From assembly GCA_021775595.1 (NCBI GenBank), contig JAJFHN010000058.1:1-59125 (forward strand): a stretch of 59,125 bases of DNA, in the 5' to 3' direction. The translations under genes were made by a program, and so were the position numbers. The stretch is from Hyphomicrobiales bacterium. Lineage in GTDB: Bacteria > Pseudomonadota > Alphaproteobacteria > Rhizobiales > Methyloligellaceae. The notes under the pieces are model-generated. The model saw only the letters and a program-made list of their open reading frames with translations, did not search any database and had not been told where the DNA came from. This document shows, piece after piece, positions 1 through 9,131 of the stretch; the first letter of the stretch is position 1, and the number at the start of each line of letters is the position of its first letter.

Positions 1-1011
1 GGCAAGTTCCTGGTTCTGCCTCCGGGGTACAAGGGCGAAGTGCCTAAGGGCTATTTTGTTGTGCCCTCCAAGACCAATGGCGTCTGGGTGTTTACGCGCG
101 GTTATCTCGACAAGAGCCTGCCGCTCGACAAGGCCATCCCCTTGGCCTCTGCCAACATCCGCGACAACATGAAGGTCTACCCGCTCGACAAAGCATCCAA
201 CCCGCCACAAACGGAGTTCATCAACGTTTCGGGCATGAAAATGAACACGGTGTTGCCCAACGATGTCAGCTTCTTCGAAAAGCTGCATAAGCTGATCCAG
301 CAGGAGCCGGACGACTATCTGGGCCCAGAGGCCAAGGGCATGATGGCTGCAATCGGCATTGAAAAGGGCAAGCCCTTCAATCCCGACGCACGAATGAAGA
401 AGATACTGACTGACGCGGCTGCCATCGGTAACGCCGCCGCCCGTACCATCAGCTACTTTCCCCGTGATCCGGGTAATATGCTCTACGGCGACAAGAGCGC
501 GTGGGTGATGGCCTATGCCAACAAGGACACCGCCTTCAAGAAGAACGGTGCCTATAATCTCGATGCGCGCGTCCTCTTCCACTTCGGTTATATCGTGGTG
601 TCCCCGGCAATGGCGGTGACGGTGCCCGGCAAGGGCTCGGACTACGGCCTGGCTATGCTCGATTCCAAGAAACAGCTATTGGACGGCGCTAAAACCTACA
701 AACTCCACATCCCGCCAAACCCGCCGGTCAAGGACTTCTGGGCGGTGACCATGTACGACACCCAGACCCGTTCGCAGCTTCAGACCGACCAACAATTTCC
801 AACCCTTGGCAGCCAGACCGAGGGGCTCAAGCAGAATGCCGATGGATCCTACGACATCTACTTTGCGCCCAAACCACCCGAAGGCCAGGAAGGCAACTGG
901 CTGCAGACTATTCCGGGCAAAAGCTGGTGGATCGGCCTGAGGATGTACGGCCCAGAGCAGCCATGGATCGATAAGACATGGCGGCCTGGTGAAATCGAAC
1001 TGGTTGAGTAG
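1..1011 (+). CDS. DUF1254/DUF1214 family protein, 5'-truncated by the window
   Basis: The reading frame is open from base 1, so the gene starts upstream of the window. The visible 336 residues begin with the KFLVLPPGYKGEVP segment typical of DUF1254 proteins. The second half carries the DUF1214-like part, with DFWAVTMYDTQTRS and a Trp/Gly-rich C-terminus (GLRMYGPEQPW). Members of this family are usually exported proteins of unknown function, but the signal peptide would lie outside the window. It is followed by a 247-base gap before lgt, so it is probably the last gene of its own unit. The family call is firm; no biochemical role can be given. Confidence 0.85.
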   Translation, partial: GKFLVLPPGYKGEVPKGYFVVPSKTNGVWVFTRGYLDKSLPLDKAIPLASANIRDNMKVYPLDKASNPPQTEFINVSGMKMNTVLPNDVSFFEKLHKLIQQEPDDYLGPEAKGMMAAIGIEKGKPFNPDARMKKILTDAAAIGNAAARTISYFPRDPGNMLYGDKSAWVMAYANKDTAFKKNGAYNLDARVLFHFGYIVVSPAMAVTVPGKGSDYGLAMLDSKKQLLDGAKTYKLHIPPNPPVKDFWAVTMYDTQTRSQLQTDQQFPTLGSQTEGLKQNADGSYDIYFAPKPPEGQEGNWLQTIPGKSWWIGLRMYGPEQPWIDKTWRPGEIELVE

Positions 1012-1258
1012 GCGAGATCGGTTGCGGCAAGTTCAGCCGCATCCATCCATCTTCCCAGAATACGATCGAGAGTTGCTGCTGGACGGCAAGAAAATCGTTG
1101 TCCGCTTTGGGTCAGGAGCGGACCTTCGCGAGTGCGCATCCAAACGTCCAGTTTGCACTTGCAAGCAGACGTCCAAGCCCAGGCACCGTTCCAGCCTTCC
1201 TTGACAAGGCACGACCCCTTGGCAAAGGTCGCGATCATCCCCCGGCAGCGCGGCAACA

Positions 1259-2080
1259 ATGATCCCCCTCCTCCTTCCCTATCCAGAAATCGACCCCATC
1301 GCCTTCACGATCGGCCCGGTGGCGGTCCGCTGGTACGGGCTGGCCTATATGTTCGGGCTGCTGTTTGCCTGGATCTATGTGCGCCGGCTGTTGCAGACGC
1401 CCGCGCTTTGGCCCGGTCAACCGCCGATCGCGCCCGACAAGACCGATGACCTTCTGCTGTGGGTGACGCTTGGCGTCGTCGTCGGCGGCAGACTGGGCAA
1501 TGTGTTGCTGTTCGACCCGGCGTATTACATCGCCAATCCGATGGAAATTTTTGCCGTTTGGAAGGGCGGCATGGCATTTCACGGCGGTTTGCTTGGCGTC
1601 ATTTTGGCGATCTATTTGTTCGCCCGGGCCAACAAGGCGCCGATGTTCGCAATCGCCGATCTGGTTTCGGCGGCGGCACCCATGGGTATATTTTTCGGCC
1701 GGCTGGCCAACTTCATCAATCAAGAGGTGGTGGGGCGGGTCAGCGACGTGCCGTGGGCCGTGGTGTTTCCGCTGTTGGGCGAGCCGGCGCGGCATCCAAG
1801 CCAGCTCTATGAGGCGGTCCTCGAAGGCTTGGCGCTGTTTCTGCTGCTGCGCTACTTCACCCACGGACGCAAGGCGCTGGGATCGCCCGGGCTCATTACG
1901 GGCATTTTCTTGCTGGGCTATGGCAGCGCCCGCATTTTCTGCGAGTTCTTCCGCGATTACGATCCGAGCCACGCGCTGGCCACCGCGTACTCCACGCCCA
2001 GCATGGCTTATTCGTTGCCGATGATTGCGATTGGCGGCTTCCTGATATGGCGCACGCGCGACCAGAAGGCGACGGCATGA
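1259..2080 (+). CDS. lgt: Prolipoprotein diacylglyceryl transferase
   Basis: This integral membrane enzyme transfers diacylglycerol from phosphatidylglycerol to the lipobox cysteine of prolipoproteins, the first step of lipoprotein maturation. The 273-residue length is normal. Seen in the sequence are several hydrophobic segments, the His-Gly-Gly motif at residues 108-110, and the family signature FGRLANFINQE at 146-156 with the essential Arg at 148. The ATG at 1259 has no clear ribosome site. A TTGACA hexamer lies at 1201-1206 in the preceding gap, but no convincing -10 follows it. The stop overlaps the next start (ATGA), so lgt, midA and pgeF form a translationally coupled trio common in alphaproteobacteria. 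Confidence 0.95.
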   Translation: MIPLLLPYPEIDPIAFTIGPVAVRWYGLAYMFGLLFAWIYVRRLLQTPALWPGQPPIAPDKTDDLLLWVTLGVVVGGRLGNVLLFDPAYYIANPMEIFAVWKGGMAFHGGLLGVILAIYLFARANKAPMFAIADLVSAAAPMGIFFGRLANFINQEVVGRVSDVPWAVVFPLLGEPARHPSQLYEAVLEGLALFLLLRYFTHGRKALGSPGLITGIFLLGYGSARIFCEFFRDYDPSHALATAYSTPSMAYSLPMIAIGGFLIWRTRDQKATA

Positions 2081-3231
2081 GCGCGGCCGCCCGGCCGCTG
2101 CCCGCCGAGCCAATGTCCCCCTTGGGCCAATTGCTGAGGCAGCGCATCGGCGCTGAGGGCGCCATCAGTGTGTACGACTTTGTGGACGTCTGCCTTTATG
2201 ACGCCCGCCATGGCTATTACCGCGTGCGCGAGCCGCTGGGCCGCGACGGCGATTTCATCACCTCGCCCGAAATCAGCCAGATCTTTGGTGAGCTCATCGG
2301 CCTTTGGGCGGTCGAAACGTGGCGCGCGATGGGTGCGCCCGCTCAAGTTTCGCTGATCGAGCTGGGGCCGGGCCGGGGAACCCTGATGGCCGACGCGCTG
2401 CGGGCAAGCAGGGTTGCGCCCGATTTTCAAAAAGCCTGTTCTCTTCATTTGGTCGAAACAAGCGCGCCGCTGCGCGACCAGCAATGGCGCAACCTCGAAC
2501 CATTCGGTCTCAAAATCCGCTGGTACGACGCGCTGGAACAGGTCGGACCGGGGCCTGCCATCGTCATTGCCAACGAGTTTTTCGACGCGCTGCCGGTTCA
2601 GCAGTTCGTTCGGCTGGCCGATGGCTGGCAAGAGCGCTGCGTTGTGCTGGACGCCGACGATGCCTTCGCATTTGGTGTCGCCCCGGCAGCCACCGCGCCG
2701 CCCGCAGGCGCGCCCACCGATGCTGAAGACGGCGAAATATTCGAACTGCGGCCCGGCGGCGATGAGGTGATCGCGCAATTGGCGCGGCGCGGTGCCGATC
2801 ATCCGATGTCGGCGCTGGTGATCGACTACGGTCATTTGGCATCCGCATGCGGCGACACGCTGCAGGCGGTGCGCCATCATGGGCGCGCCGACCCACTTGG
2901 CGCGCCTGGTGAAACCGATCTAACGGCGCATGTCGATTTCGCCGCCCTCGCCAGGTCCGCTTGCGCTGCCGGATTGCAAGTCTGGCAACCGCTCGAGCAG
3001 CGCGCGTTTCTGCTCTCCCTCGGCCTAGCGCAACGCTGCGCGCAGCTTGAGGCCGCGGCTGGTGACGCGGGCAAGCTCGGCGTTCGCGCTGGCGCGCATC
3101 GCTTGGTCGATCCCGATCAGATGGGTACGCTCTTCAAAGTGATGGCGATCGGTTCGGCGAATTTGCCCGCCCCGCCCGCTTTTGAGCACGCCTGGGACGG
3201 CGGCGCCCACGGGGGCCTGGCTGCCCGATGA
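2077..3231 (+). CDS. MidA/NDUFAF7-family SAM-dependent methyltransferase
   Basis: A class I SAM-dependent methyltransferase of the MidA/NDUFAF7 family (COG1565). The eukaryotic member methylates an arginine of a complex I subunit; the bacterial substrate is uncertain. The SAM-binding motif ELGPGRGT is at residues 95-102, preceded by the conserved DGDFITSPEISQIFGE block at about 57-72. NEFFDALPVQQF and VIDYGH follow further on. The start at 2077 is chosen because it overlaps the lgt stop by 4 bases; an in-frame ATG at 2047 would overlap lgt more deeply. The 384-residue length is usual. It overlaps pgeF by 4 bases. Confidence 0.9.
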   Translation: MSAAARPLPAEPMSPLGQLLRQRIGAEGAISVYDFVDVCLYDARHGYYRVREPLGRDGDFITSPEISQIFGELIGLWAVETWRAMGAPAQVSLIELGPGRGTLMADALRASRVAPDFQKACSLHLVETSAPLRDQQWRNLEPFGLKIRWYDALEQVGPGPAIVIANEFFDALPVQQFVRLADGWQERCVVLDADDAFAFGVAPAATAPPAGAPTDAEDGEIFELRPGGDEVIAQLARRGADHPMSALVIDYGHLASACGDTLQAVRHHGRADPLGAPGETDLTAHVDFAALARSACAAGLQVWQPLEQRAFLLSLGLAQRCAQLEAAAGDAGKLGVRAGAHRLVDPDQMGTLFKVMAIGSANLPAPPAFEHAWDGGAHGGLAAR

Positions 3232-4007
3232 CCGACGCCACGCCTTTCACAGCCGAAAATCTTTCGAGCTTGAACAGGATCGCGCACGGTTTTTTTACCC
3301 GCGAAGGCGGGATTTCACATGGCATCTACGCCTCGCTCAATTGCGGCCTCGGCTCACGTGACGATACCAAGCACGTGCTCGAGAACCGATCCCGCGTCGC
3401 GCGCCATCTGGGGACAGAGGCGGCACGGCTGGTGAGCGTCTATCAGGTGCATTCGGCCAGTGCCGTGACCGTCTCTACTCCGTGGGAACGCGATGCGGCG
3501 CCAAAGGCCGATGCTATGGTGAGTGCCACGCCCGGCCTCGCCATTGGCGTGCTGACGGCCGACTGCGCGCCGGTGCTACTGGCTGATGATCAGGCGGGGG
3601 TCGTAGCGGCCGCGCATGCGGGTTGGAAGGGTGCGCTCGCCGGCGTTTTGGATGAAACAATTTCCCAAATGGAGGCACTGGGCGCCAGCCGAGAGAACAT
3701 TTCCGCGGCCATCGGCCCGGCGATTTCGGCCAATGCGTACGAGGTTGGAGATGAATTCAGAGACAAGTTTGTTGCAGCCGATGCGGCAAACGCAGCCTAT
3801 TTCTCAATTCCCGACGGTGCCGCCAAACCGCATTTCGACCTGCCCCGCTTCGTTTTGGATCGATTGTCGGGTCTCGGGTTGAATCGAGTCGAAGCGCTCA
3901 ATGTCTGCACATATGCCGAGGAAAGCAGGCTTTTCAGCTATCGGCGCACCGTTCACCGGGGCGAAGGCGACTATGGACGCCAAATTTCTGCCATTCTACT
4001 CGCGTGA
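3228..4007 (+). CDS. pgeF: Peptidoglycan editing factor / YfiH-type laccase-fold protein
   Basis: Member of the DUF152/YfiH family, known as polyphenol oxidase or peptidoglycan editing factor PgeF, which removes mis-incorporated residues from UDP-MurNAc precursors. The metal triad is visible: His75 in VYQVHS, Cys113 in LTADCAPVLLAD, and His130 in AAHAGWKG. The 259-residue length is standard. The ATG overlaps the midA stop by 4 bases. The C-terminal CTYAEESRLFSYRR block is also typical of the family. The gene closes the lgt-midA-pgeF unit; a 177-base gap follows. Confidence 0.92.
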   Translation: MTDATPFTAENLSSLNRIAHGFFTREGGISHGIYASLNCGLGSRDDTKHVLENRSRVARHLGTEAARLVSVYQVHSASAVTVSTPWERDAAPKADAMVSATPGLAIGVLTADCAPVLLADDQAGVVAAAHAGWKGALAGVLDETISQMEALGASRENISAAIGPAISANAYEVGDEFRDKFVAADAANAAYFSIPDGAAKPHFDLPRFVLDRLSGLGLNRVEALNVCTYAEESRLFSYRRTVHRGEGDYGRQISAILLA

Positions 4008-4184
4008 ACATCGTTAACGATAAACATCACTCGCTATCATGTAACCCGGCATATGCTGGACGCGTGCACCCGGACGGGATAAAAAATTGCAGGGCGAGGC
4101 TGGCGGAACAGCGTACTCCGCCGACCGGTGATGACACCGGCATCGATTGAAATGACTCCTGGACGCTTGATTGGGATCCTAAAG

Positions 4185-5117
4185 ATGGGGAGCATGGGCG
4201 CGACAAGAGCGCACAGCTCGATTTTCCGAACCTGCAACATTGCGTTGCTGGCGATCATTGCCGTGCTGCTCGCGGCTTGCGCTGGCGGCGGCGGCGGTGG
4301 TGGTCCGATCCGGGGTATTTTCGGCGGTGGGTCGGGCGAGCTGCAGCCGATAGCGCTGGGCAATATCGCAGCACCCAACAAGATCGCCAGCAGCCTCAAG
4401 AGCGAGCTGCGCAGCGCCGCTCAACAGCGTGATATTTCAGTGGTTTCCGGCGCCGCTGCCAGCTTCACGCTGCGCGGCTATATCGCTACCTCGCCGGAGC
4501 CTTCCGGCCACAAGGTGTCCTATATCTGGGACATCATGGACAAGTCCAACAAGCGCGTGCACCGCATTCTGGGCGAGCAGCTTGTGCCCAAAAAGGGATC
4601 TGATCCCTGGGCTGGCGTCAGCAAACAGGCGCTGGCGACGATCGCCGGCAAGACCATGACCGATTTGGCCAGCTGGCTGCGGAAGCAGCCTCGGGTGGCA
4701 GCACCAGTCGCCGCCGCGACACAGCGCTCCGGCACAACGGCCTCGACCGCCAGACCCGGCAGTTATCTCACCGTTGTGCCCAATGTAACGGGAGCGCCGG
4801 GTGACGGGCGCAAATCCCTTACGGCAGCCATAAAAAAACAGCTCGCCGGCAAAGGCGTCAAACTCACCAGCTCCAAGGGCGCCAACGTCTATACGGTGGC
4901 GGGCAAAGTCAAAATGGGACGTGCTTCGGGCAACAATCAGACAATCGCCATCGAGTGGCGGGTCACCGATCCCAAGGGCAAAAACTTGGGCAAGGTGTCG
5001 CAGAACAACACGATCAAAAAAGGCTCACTCGACCGCAGTTGGGGACGGGCCGCAGATGCGGCCGCAGCAGCAGCGGCAGATGGCATCGTCAAGCTGCTGC
5101 CAAGGTCGCGCAGGTGA
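4185..5117 (+). CDS. Predicted lipoprotein, unknown function
   Basis: A 310-residue predicted lipoprotein. From the ATG at 4185 the N-terminus has a basic/polar stretch, a hydrophobic core (about 18-29) and the lipobox LLAAC with Cys32. A Gly-rich linker follows. The rest contains two similar-looking halves with GNIAAPNKIASSLKSELRSA and NVTGAPGDGRKSLTAAIKKQ, suggesting an internal repeat of one beta/alpha module. No enzyme motif is seen. An in-frame ATG at 4128 lacks a good ribosome site, and 4194 is an alternative start. It lies alone between pgeF and prs. Export is well supported; function is unknown. Confidence 0.75.
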   Translation: MGSMGATRAHSSIFRTCNIALLAIIAVLLAACAGGGGGGGPIRGIFGGGSGELQPIALGNIAAPNKIASSLKSELRSAAQQRDISVVSGAAASFTLRGYIATSPEPSGHKVSYIWDIMDKSNKRVHRILGEQLVPKKGSDPWAGVSKQALATIAGKTMTDLASWLRKQPRVAAPVAAATQRSGTTASTARPGSYLTVVPNVTGAPGDGRKSLTAAIKKQLAGKGVKLTSSKGANVYTVAGKVKMGRASGNNQTIAIEWRVTDPKGKNLGKVSQNNTIKKGSLDRSWGRAADAAAAAAADGIVKLLPRSRR

Positions 5118-5214
5118 ACCATACGGGCACATACAGGCGGTATGACGCTGCCTGTTTACACGCCCAAACCGCACTGCTAATAAACTGGCTTTTCAGGGTC
5201 TTCTCCAGCTTGAT

Positions 5215-5229
5215 GCGCCCGACGGGCGC
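5215..5229 (+). other. Perfect hairpin in the prs leader
   Basis: GCGCCCG at 5215-5221, a single A, then CGGGCGC at 5223-5229 form a perfect 7-bp inverted repeat ending 16 bases before the prs ATG. It could overlap the ribosome site region and so affect translation, or mark the end of the upstream transcript. There is no T-tract, so an intrinsic terminator is unlikely. A one-base loop would force the inner pairs open. Confidence 0.35.
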
Positions 5230-5244
5230 GCGTTAGATCGCCTC

Positions 5245-6177
5245 ATGAAACTGGTCGCGGGCAACAGCAACCGCCCCCTCGCGGAGGCGATCGCCGCCTA
5301 TCTCAACACACCACTGACCAACTGCGTGGTGCGCCGCTTCGCCGATATGGAGGTTTTCGTCGAGGTGCACGAAAACGTGCGCGGCGAAGACGTCTTCATT
5401 CTGCAGTCAACCTCATTTCCGACCAACGACCATCTGATGGAACTGTTGATCATCATCGATGCGTTGCGCCGGGCTTCGGCGCGCCGGATCACCGCCGTTG
5501 TGCCCTATTACGGCTATGCGCGTCAGGATCGCAAACCAGGCCCCCGGACGCCGATTTCAGCCAAGCTTGTTGCCAATCTGATCACCAATGCAGGCGCCGA
5601 CCGGCTGCTGACGCTCGACCTGCATGCGGGACAAATCCAGGGTTTCTTCGATATTCCGACCGACAATCTGTTCGCCGCGCCGGTCATGGTGCGCGACATC
5701 AAGGAGCAATACGACAACGGCAAGCTGATGGTTGTCTCGCCCGACGTCGGCGGCGTGGTGCGCGCGCGCGGTTTTGCCAAACGCATAAATGCGCCGCTGG
5801 CGATTGTCGACAAGCGCCGCGAACGGGCCGGTGAGTCAGAGGTGATGAACGTGATTGGCGATGTGAACGGCCGCTCCTGCGTGATGGTTGACGACATCGT
5901 CGATTCCGGCGGTACGCTGTGCAATGCAGCGGACGCGTTGATGGATAAGGGTGCGACGGAAGTGAGCGCCTACATCACTCATGGCGTGCTGTCGGGTGGC
6001 GCGGTGGCGAGGATCTCGGCCTCCGGCCTCAAACATCTGGTCATCACCGACTCAATTCTACCGACCGAGGCTGTGCGCGTTGCGCACAACATCCGCGTGC
6101 TTTCCATTGCGCCGCTGATCGGCGAAGCAATCGCGCGCACGGCCGGCGAAAAATCGGTCTCAAGCCTGTTCAAATAA
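5245..6177 (+). CDS. prs: Ribose-phosphate pyrophosphokinase
   Basis: Makes PRPP from ribose 5-phosphate and ATP for nucleotide, His and Trp synthesis. The 310-residue length fits class I enzymes. The signature regions are present: [13 protein letters not shown] at 85-97 (ATP-binding flexible area), [14 protein letters not shown] at about 125-138, the KRRE segment at 190-193, and the PRPP loop [10 protein letters not shown] at 215-224. The gene stands alone between the lipoprotein and a convergent tautomerase. The ribosome site before the ATG at 5245 is weak, and a perfect hairpin lies just upstream, so translation may be leader-controlled. Confidence 0.96.
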   Translation: MKLVAGNSNRPLAEAIAAYLNTPLTNCVVRRFADMEVFVEVHENVRGEDVFILQSTSFPTNDHLMELLIIIDALRRASARRITAVVPYYGYARQDRKPGPRTPISAKLVANLITNAGADRLLTLDLHAGQIQGFFDIPTDNLFAAPVMVRDIKEQYDNGKLMVVSPDVGGVVRARGFAKRINAPLAIVDKRRERAGESEVMNVIGDVNGRSCVMVDDIVDSGGTLCNAADALMDKGATEVSAYITHGVLSGGAVARISASGLKHLVITDSILPTEAVRVAHNIRVLSIAPLIGEAIARTAGEKSVSSLFK

Positions 6178-6194
6178 GACTGACGGTCGCGGCG

Positions 6195-6401
6195 CTAATC
6201 CGCGTCCACGGTTTCGCCAAACTCCGGCAACGGTTCGCCGCCTTTGATGTGATGGCTGCCCGGCGTCTCGCGGATCAGCACATAGACATACTCCTCTGGC
6301 GCGCCAATGGTCTCGGTAACGACACGCGTGATCTCGCGTCCAAGTGCTGCTTTTTGAGCCTTTGTGCGTCCTTCGCGGATATCGCATTGAATGATCGGCA
6401 T
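6195..6401 (-). CDS. 4-oxalocrotonate tautomerase-family protein
   Basis: A 68-residue protein of the 4-OT tautomerase superfamily, whose catalytic base is the N-terminal proline exposed after Met removal. Here the mature start is PIIQCDIREGRT, with the conserved Arg in the RxGRT segment. The start at 6401 is fixed by this proline and by an AAAGGAAAG ribosome site just upstream; the frame extends further but without sense. The C-terminus is rich in Gly/Glu. It is convergent with prs (17-base gap). Because it sits among housekeeping genes, a role in aromatic catabolism is not implied. Confidence in family is high, in substrate none. Confidence 0.85.
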   Translation of the reverse strand: MPIIQCDIREGRTKAQKAALGREITRVVTETIGAPEEYVYVLIRETPGSHHIKGGEPLPEFGETVDAD

Positions 6402-6573
6402 ACCGTCTTTCCTTTCGAAGCAAATGGGTTGGCGCGCGCCGCGCCAGTTTAAGCCCGATCCCTCAAAATCGTGGCGCACGAATGTCGCGTTCGCCCATTG
6501 TCAGGACACGCGCCCAAGGCTATAAGCGCGCGGGCGAAACGAGAACACACACGGCGTACCTGGAGACGCGAAC

Positions 6574-7263
6574 ATGGCCGAATTCCAAGAGATCAAGGCA
6601 ACTGCGCGCGAGCATACGGGCAGTGCGGCCACGCGGGCAATCCGTCGCGCCGGGAGGGTGCCCGGCATTATCTATGGCGACCAGAAACCGCCGAAAACAA
6701 TTTCGTTGGATTACGGCGAAGTGTGGCGCCAAGTGAAAACGGGAACGTTCCTTTCCACCGTCTTCACGGTCGATCTGGATGGCGAAAAAACGCGCGTCAT
6801 TCCACGCGAGTTGCAGCTTGATCCGGTGCGCGATTTTCCGACGCACGTCGATTTTCTGCGCCTTGGCAAAGGCGCGCGGATCGCTGTCGAGGTGCCGGTG
6901 AGCTTCATCAACGAAGAAGAGTCGCCGGGCTTGAAGCGCGGTGGTGTGCTGAACGTGGTCCGCCACACAATTGAGATGCTGTGTCCTGCAGAGTCGATCC
7001 CCGATTCCATCGAAGCGGACGTTACGGGCCTCGATATTGGTGATTCCATTCACATCTCGAACATGAAAATTCCCGACGACGTCGAGCTGACGATCACCGA
7101 CCGTGACTTCACCGTCGCGACGATCGCCGGCCGCATGGCCGAGATCATCGAAGAGGTCGTGGAAGATCTGGAAGAAGGTCTCGAGGGCGAAGAAGGCATC
7201 GAGGGCGAAGAAGGGGTCGAGGGCGAAGAAGGCGCCGAGGACGGCGAAGATTCGCAGGACTAA
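6574..7263 (+). CDS. rplY: 50S ribosomal protein L25/Ctc
   Basis: Long (Ctc-type) L25, which binds 5S rRNA in the large subunit. The N-terminal L25 domain (about 1-95) contains TGSAATRAIRRAGRVPGIIY and a DLDGEKTRVIPREL strand region. A TL5/Ctc beta domain follows (about 96-190). The last 40 residues are a strongly acidic tail with three near-identical EGEEG units. The ATG at 6574 follows a GGAG ribosome site. The 229-residue length is usual for alphaproteobacteria. It is followed by pth (39-base gap) and ychF, a common conserved block tied to translation. Confidence 0.95.
   Translation: MAEFQEIKATAREHTGSAATRAIRRAGRVPGIIYGDQKPPKTISLDYGEVWRQVKTGTFLSTVFTVDLDGEKTRVIPRELQLDPVRDFPTHVDFLRLGKGARIAVEVPVSFINEEESPGLKRGGVLNVVRHTIEMLCPAESIPDSIEADVTGLDIGDSIHISNMKIPDDVELTITDRDFTVATIAGRMAEIIEEVVEDLEEGLEGEEGIEGEEGVEGEEGAEDGEDSQD
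7182..7235 (+). repeat. Three-unit 18-bp repeat encoding the acidic L25 tail
   Basis: The 15-mer CGAGGGCGAAGAAGG recurs at 7182, 7200 and 7218, giving an exact 18-base period in frame with rplY. Each unit encodes a Glu-Gly-Glu-Glu-Gly-X block. The copies are nearly identical at DNA level, which suggests recent slippage-type expansion rather than old selection on protein alone. Confidence 0.8.
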
Positions 7264-7302
7264 TCGGCCGCTCGGCGACCTGGACACGATCGAGGCGCGG
7301 GC

Positions 7303-8013
7303 ATGAAACTTATCGTCGGCCTTGGCAATCCGGGCGCGGACTATGCGCGCCAGCGTCACAATGTCGGATTCATGGCGCTGGAGGCCATCGCCGACCACGC
7401 TGGCGGCGTCTCCTGGCGTAAAAAATTTCAAGGCCAACTGGCTGATGTCAAACTTGACGGTGTCAAGTGCGTGCTGCTCAAACCACAGACCTTCATGAAC
7501 GAATCCGGCCGATCGATCCGAGAGGCGGCGCGCTTCTACAAAATCGAAGCCAGCGACATCGTGGTCATTCATGACGAGGTCGATTTGGCGCCCGGCAAGG
7601 TGCGGGTGAAGACCGGCGGCGGGGTCGCCGGCCACAATGGCCTCAAATCGGTCGCCGCCCATTTGGGACCTGAATTCCGGCGCGTGCGTATCGGTGTCGG
7701 CCATCCAGGGCACAGGGAAAAGGTACCAGGCTACGTGCTGCACGATTTCTCGAAATCAGACCTGTCCTGGTTGGAGCCGCTGCTCGATGACATTGCCAAG
7801 GCCGCACCGCTGTTGGCGCACGGCGACGACGCCAATTTTATGAACCGCGTTGCCCGCGGACAGGCCAGCGCAAAATCGCCTGACACGACGCCCAAAAAGC
7901 CCGCTCAGCGCAAATCCAATGCTCCGACGAAGCGCGAGGCCGAGCAGTCGGGCGCGGGTGAAGGTGCGCTCGCTCACATGCTGCGCCGGCTTCTCGGCGC
8001 CGGCGGACGATAG
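7303..8013 (+). CDS. pth: Peptidyl-tRNA hydrolase with a basic C-terminal extension
   Basis: Recycles stalled peptidyl-tRNA. The N-terminus MKLIVGLGNPGADYARQRHN holds the catalytic His19 region. The motifs KPQTFMNESG and IHDEVDLAPGKVRVK carry the conserved Asn and Asp, and GGGVAGHNGLKS follows. The core ends near residue 185. About 50 additional residues rich in Lys, Ala, Pro and Ser follow (TPKKPAQRKSNAPTKRE), making the protein 236 residues versus about 190 for the core enzyme. Such tails are seen in some alphaproteobacterial Pth. The next gene, ychF, starts 8 bases on. Confidence 0.96.
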   Translation: MKLIVGLGNPGADYARQRHNVGFMALEAIADHAGGVSWRKKFQGQLADVKLDGVKCVLLKPQTFMNESGRSIREAARFYKIEASDIVVIHDEVDLAPGKVRVKTGGGVAGHNGLKSVAAHLGPEFRRVRIGVGHPGHREKVPGYVLHDFSKSDLSWLEPLLDDIAKAAPLLAHGDDANFMNRVARGQASAKSPDTTPKKPAQRKSNAPTKREAEQSGAGEGALAHMLRRLLGAGGR

Positions 8014-8021
8014 GCCGGTCC

Positions 8022-9119
8022 ATGGGATTCAAATGCGGCATCGTCGGCCTCCCCAATGTCGGCAAATCGACGCTGTTCAACGCGTTGACCCAGGCAGCGG
8101 TTGCAGAAGCCGCCAACTACCCCTTTACGACCATTGAGCCCAATGTTGGTGAAGTTCCCGTACCAGATCCGCGGTTGGATGAAATTGCTTCGATCGCCAA
8201 ATCGACCGATGTCGTGCCGACCCGTCTGACATTTGTCGACATCGCCGGCTTGGTGCGCGGCGCCTCGAAGGGCGAAGGCCTCGGCAATCAATTTCTCGGG
8301 CACATCCGGGAGGTTGATGCGATCGCGTATGTCTTGCGCTGCTTCGCCGATGACGACGTTACCCACGTGGAAGGGCGGATCGATCCGCTATCCGACGCAG
8401 AGACGGTCGAAACCGAACTGATGTTGGCGGATTTGGAAAGCCTGGAGAAGCGCCTGCCGACGCTCGAGAAGCGCATCCGCGGCCAGGACAAGGAAGCAAA
8501 GATAACGTTTCGTCTGGTTGAAGCAGCGCTCGAACAGCTGCGAGATGGCAAACCGGCCCGCCAGACCCAGGTGGCGGCAGAGGACCGCGACTTGTTCGAA
8601 CGGCTCAATCTGCTGACCAGCAAGCCGGTGCTCTACGTCTGCAACGTGGACGAGGCATCGGCGGCCAACGGCAACACACACTCTGACGCGGTGGTCAAAA
8701 AGGCCGAAGCCCATGGCATTGGCGTGGTCGTCATTTCAGCCAAGATCGAAGCTGAATTGGCTCAACTCGAGGCAGGAGAGCGCGACGAATATCTAAGCGA
8801 GCTCGGCTTGACCGAACCCGGCCTCAACCGGTTGATCCGGGCGGGCTATGCGCTCTTGGGGTTGATTACCTATTTTACCGCCGGACCCAAAGAGGCACGC
8901 GCCTGGACAGTATCGCAGGGCACCGCCGCTCCGCAGGCAGCCGGCGTCATTCACACGGACTTCGAGAAGGGCTTCATCCGCGCCGAGACCATTGCCTATG
9001 ACGATTATCTCGCCTGCGGCGGCGAAAGCGGCGCCAGGGATGCGGGCAAGATGCGGCTCGAGGGAAAAGACTACAAGGTTCAAGACGGCGACGTTTTGCA
9101 CATTAGGGCGGCCAACTGA
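8022..9119 (+). CDS. ychF: Redox-regulated ATPase YchF (OLA1 family)
   Basis: P-loop NTPase of the OBG/HAS subfamily that prefers ATP to GTP and associates with ribosomes. The P-loop GLPNVGKST is at residues 9-17, and [20 protein letters not shown] gives switch/G3. CNVDE replaces the usual NKxD-type guanine motif, as expected for YchF. A C-terminal TGS domain begins around [13 protein letters not shown]. The 365-residue length is standard. It directly follows pth. The gene after it is convergent (12-base gap), so transcription probably ends here. Confidence 0.97.
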   Translation: MGFKCGIVGLPNVGKSTLFNALTQAAVAEAANYPFTTIEPNVGEVPVPDPRLDEIASIAKSTDVVPTRLTFVDIAGLVRGASKGEGLGNQFLGHIREVDAIAYVLRCFADDDVTHVEGRIDPLSDAETVETELMLADLESLEKRLPTLEKRIRGQDKEAKITFRLVEAALEQLRDGKPARQTQVAAEDRDLFERLNLLTSKPVLYVCNVDEASAANGNTHSDAVVKKAEAHGIGVVVISAKIEAELAQLEAGERDEYLSELGLTEPGLNRLIRAGYALLGLITYFTAGPKEARAWTVSQGTAAPQAAGVIHTDFEKGFIRAETIAYDDYLACGGESGARDAGKMRLEGKDYKVQDGDVLHIRAAN

Positions 9120-9131
9120 GGCGACGGTTTC

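Noticed and set aside
1201-1230. Strong promoter for lgt from TTGACA at 1201
   Set aside because: No acceptable -10 hexamer follows at 16-18 bases.
6195-6401. 4-OT tautomerase as evidence of a meta-cleavage pathway
   Set aside because: It stands alone among housekeeping genes with no dioxygenase or other meta-pathway gene near.
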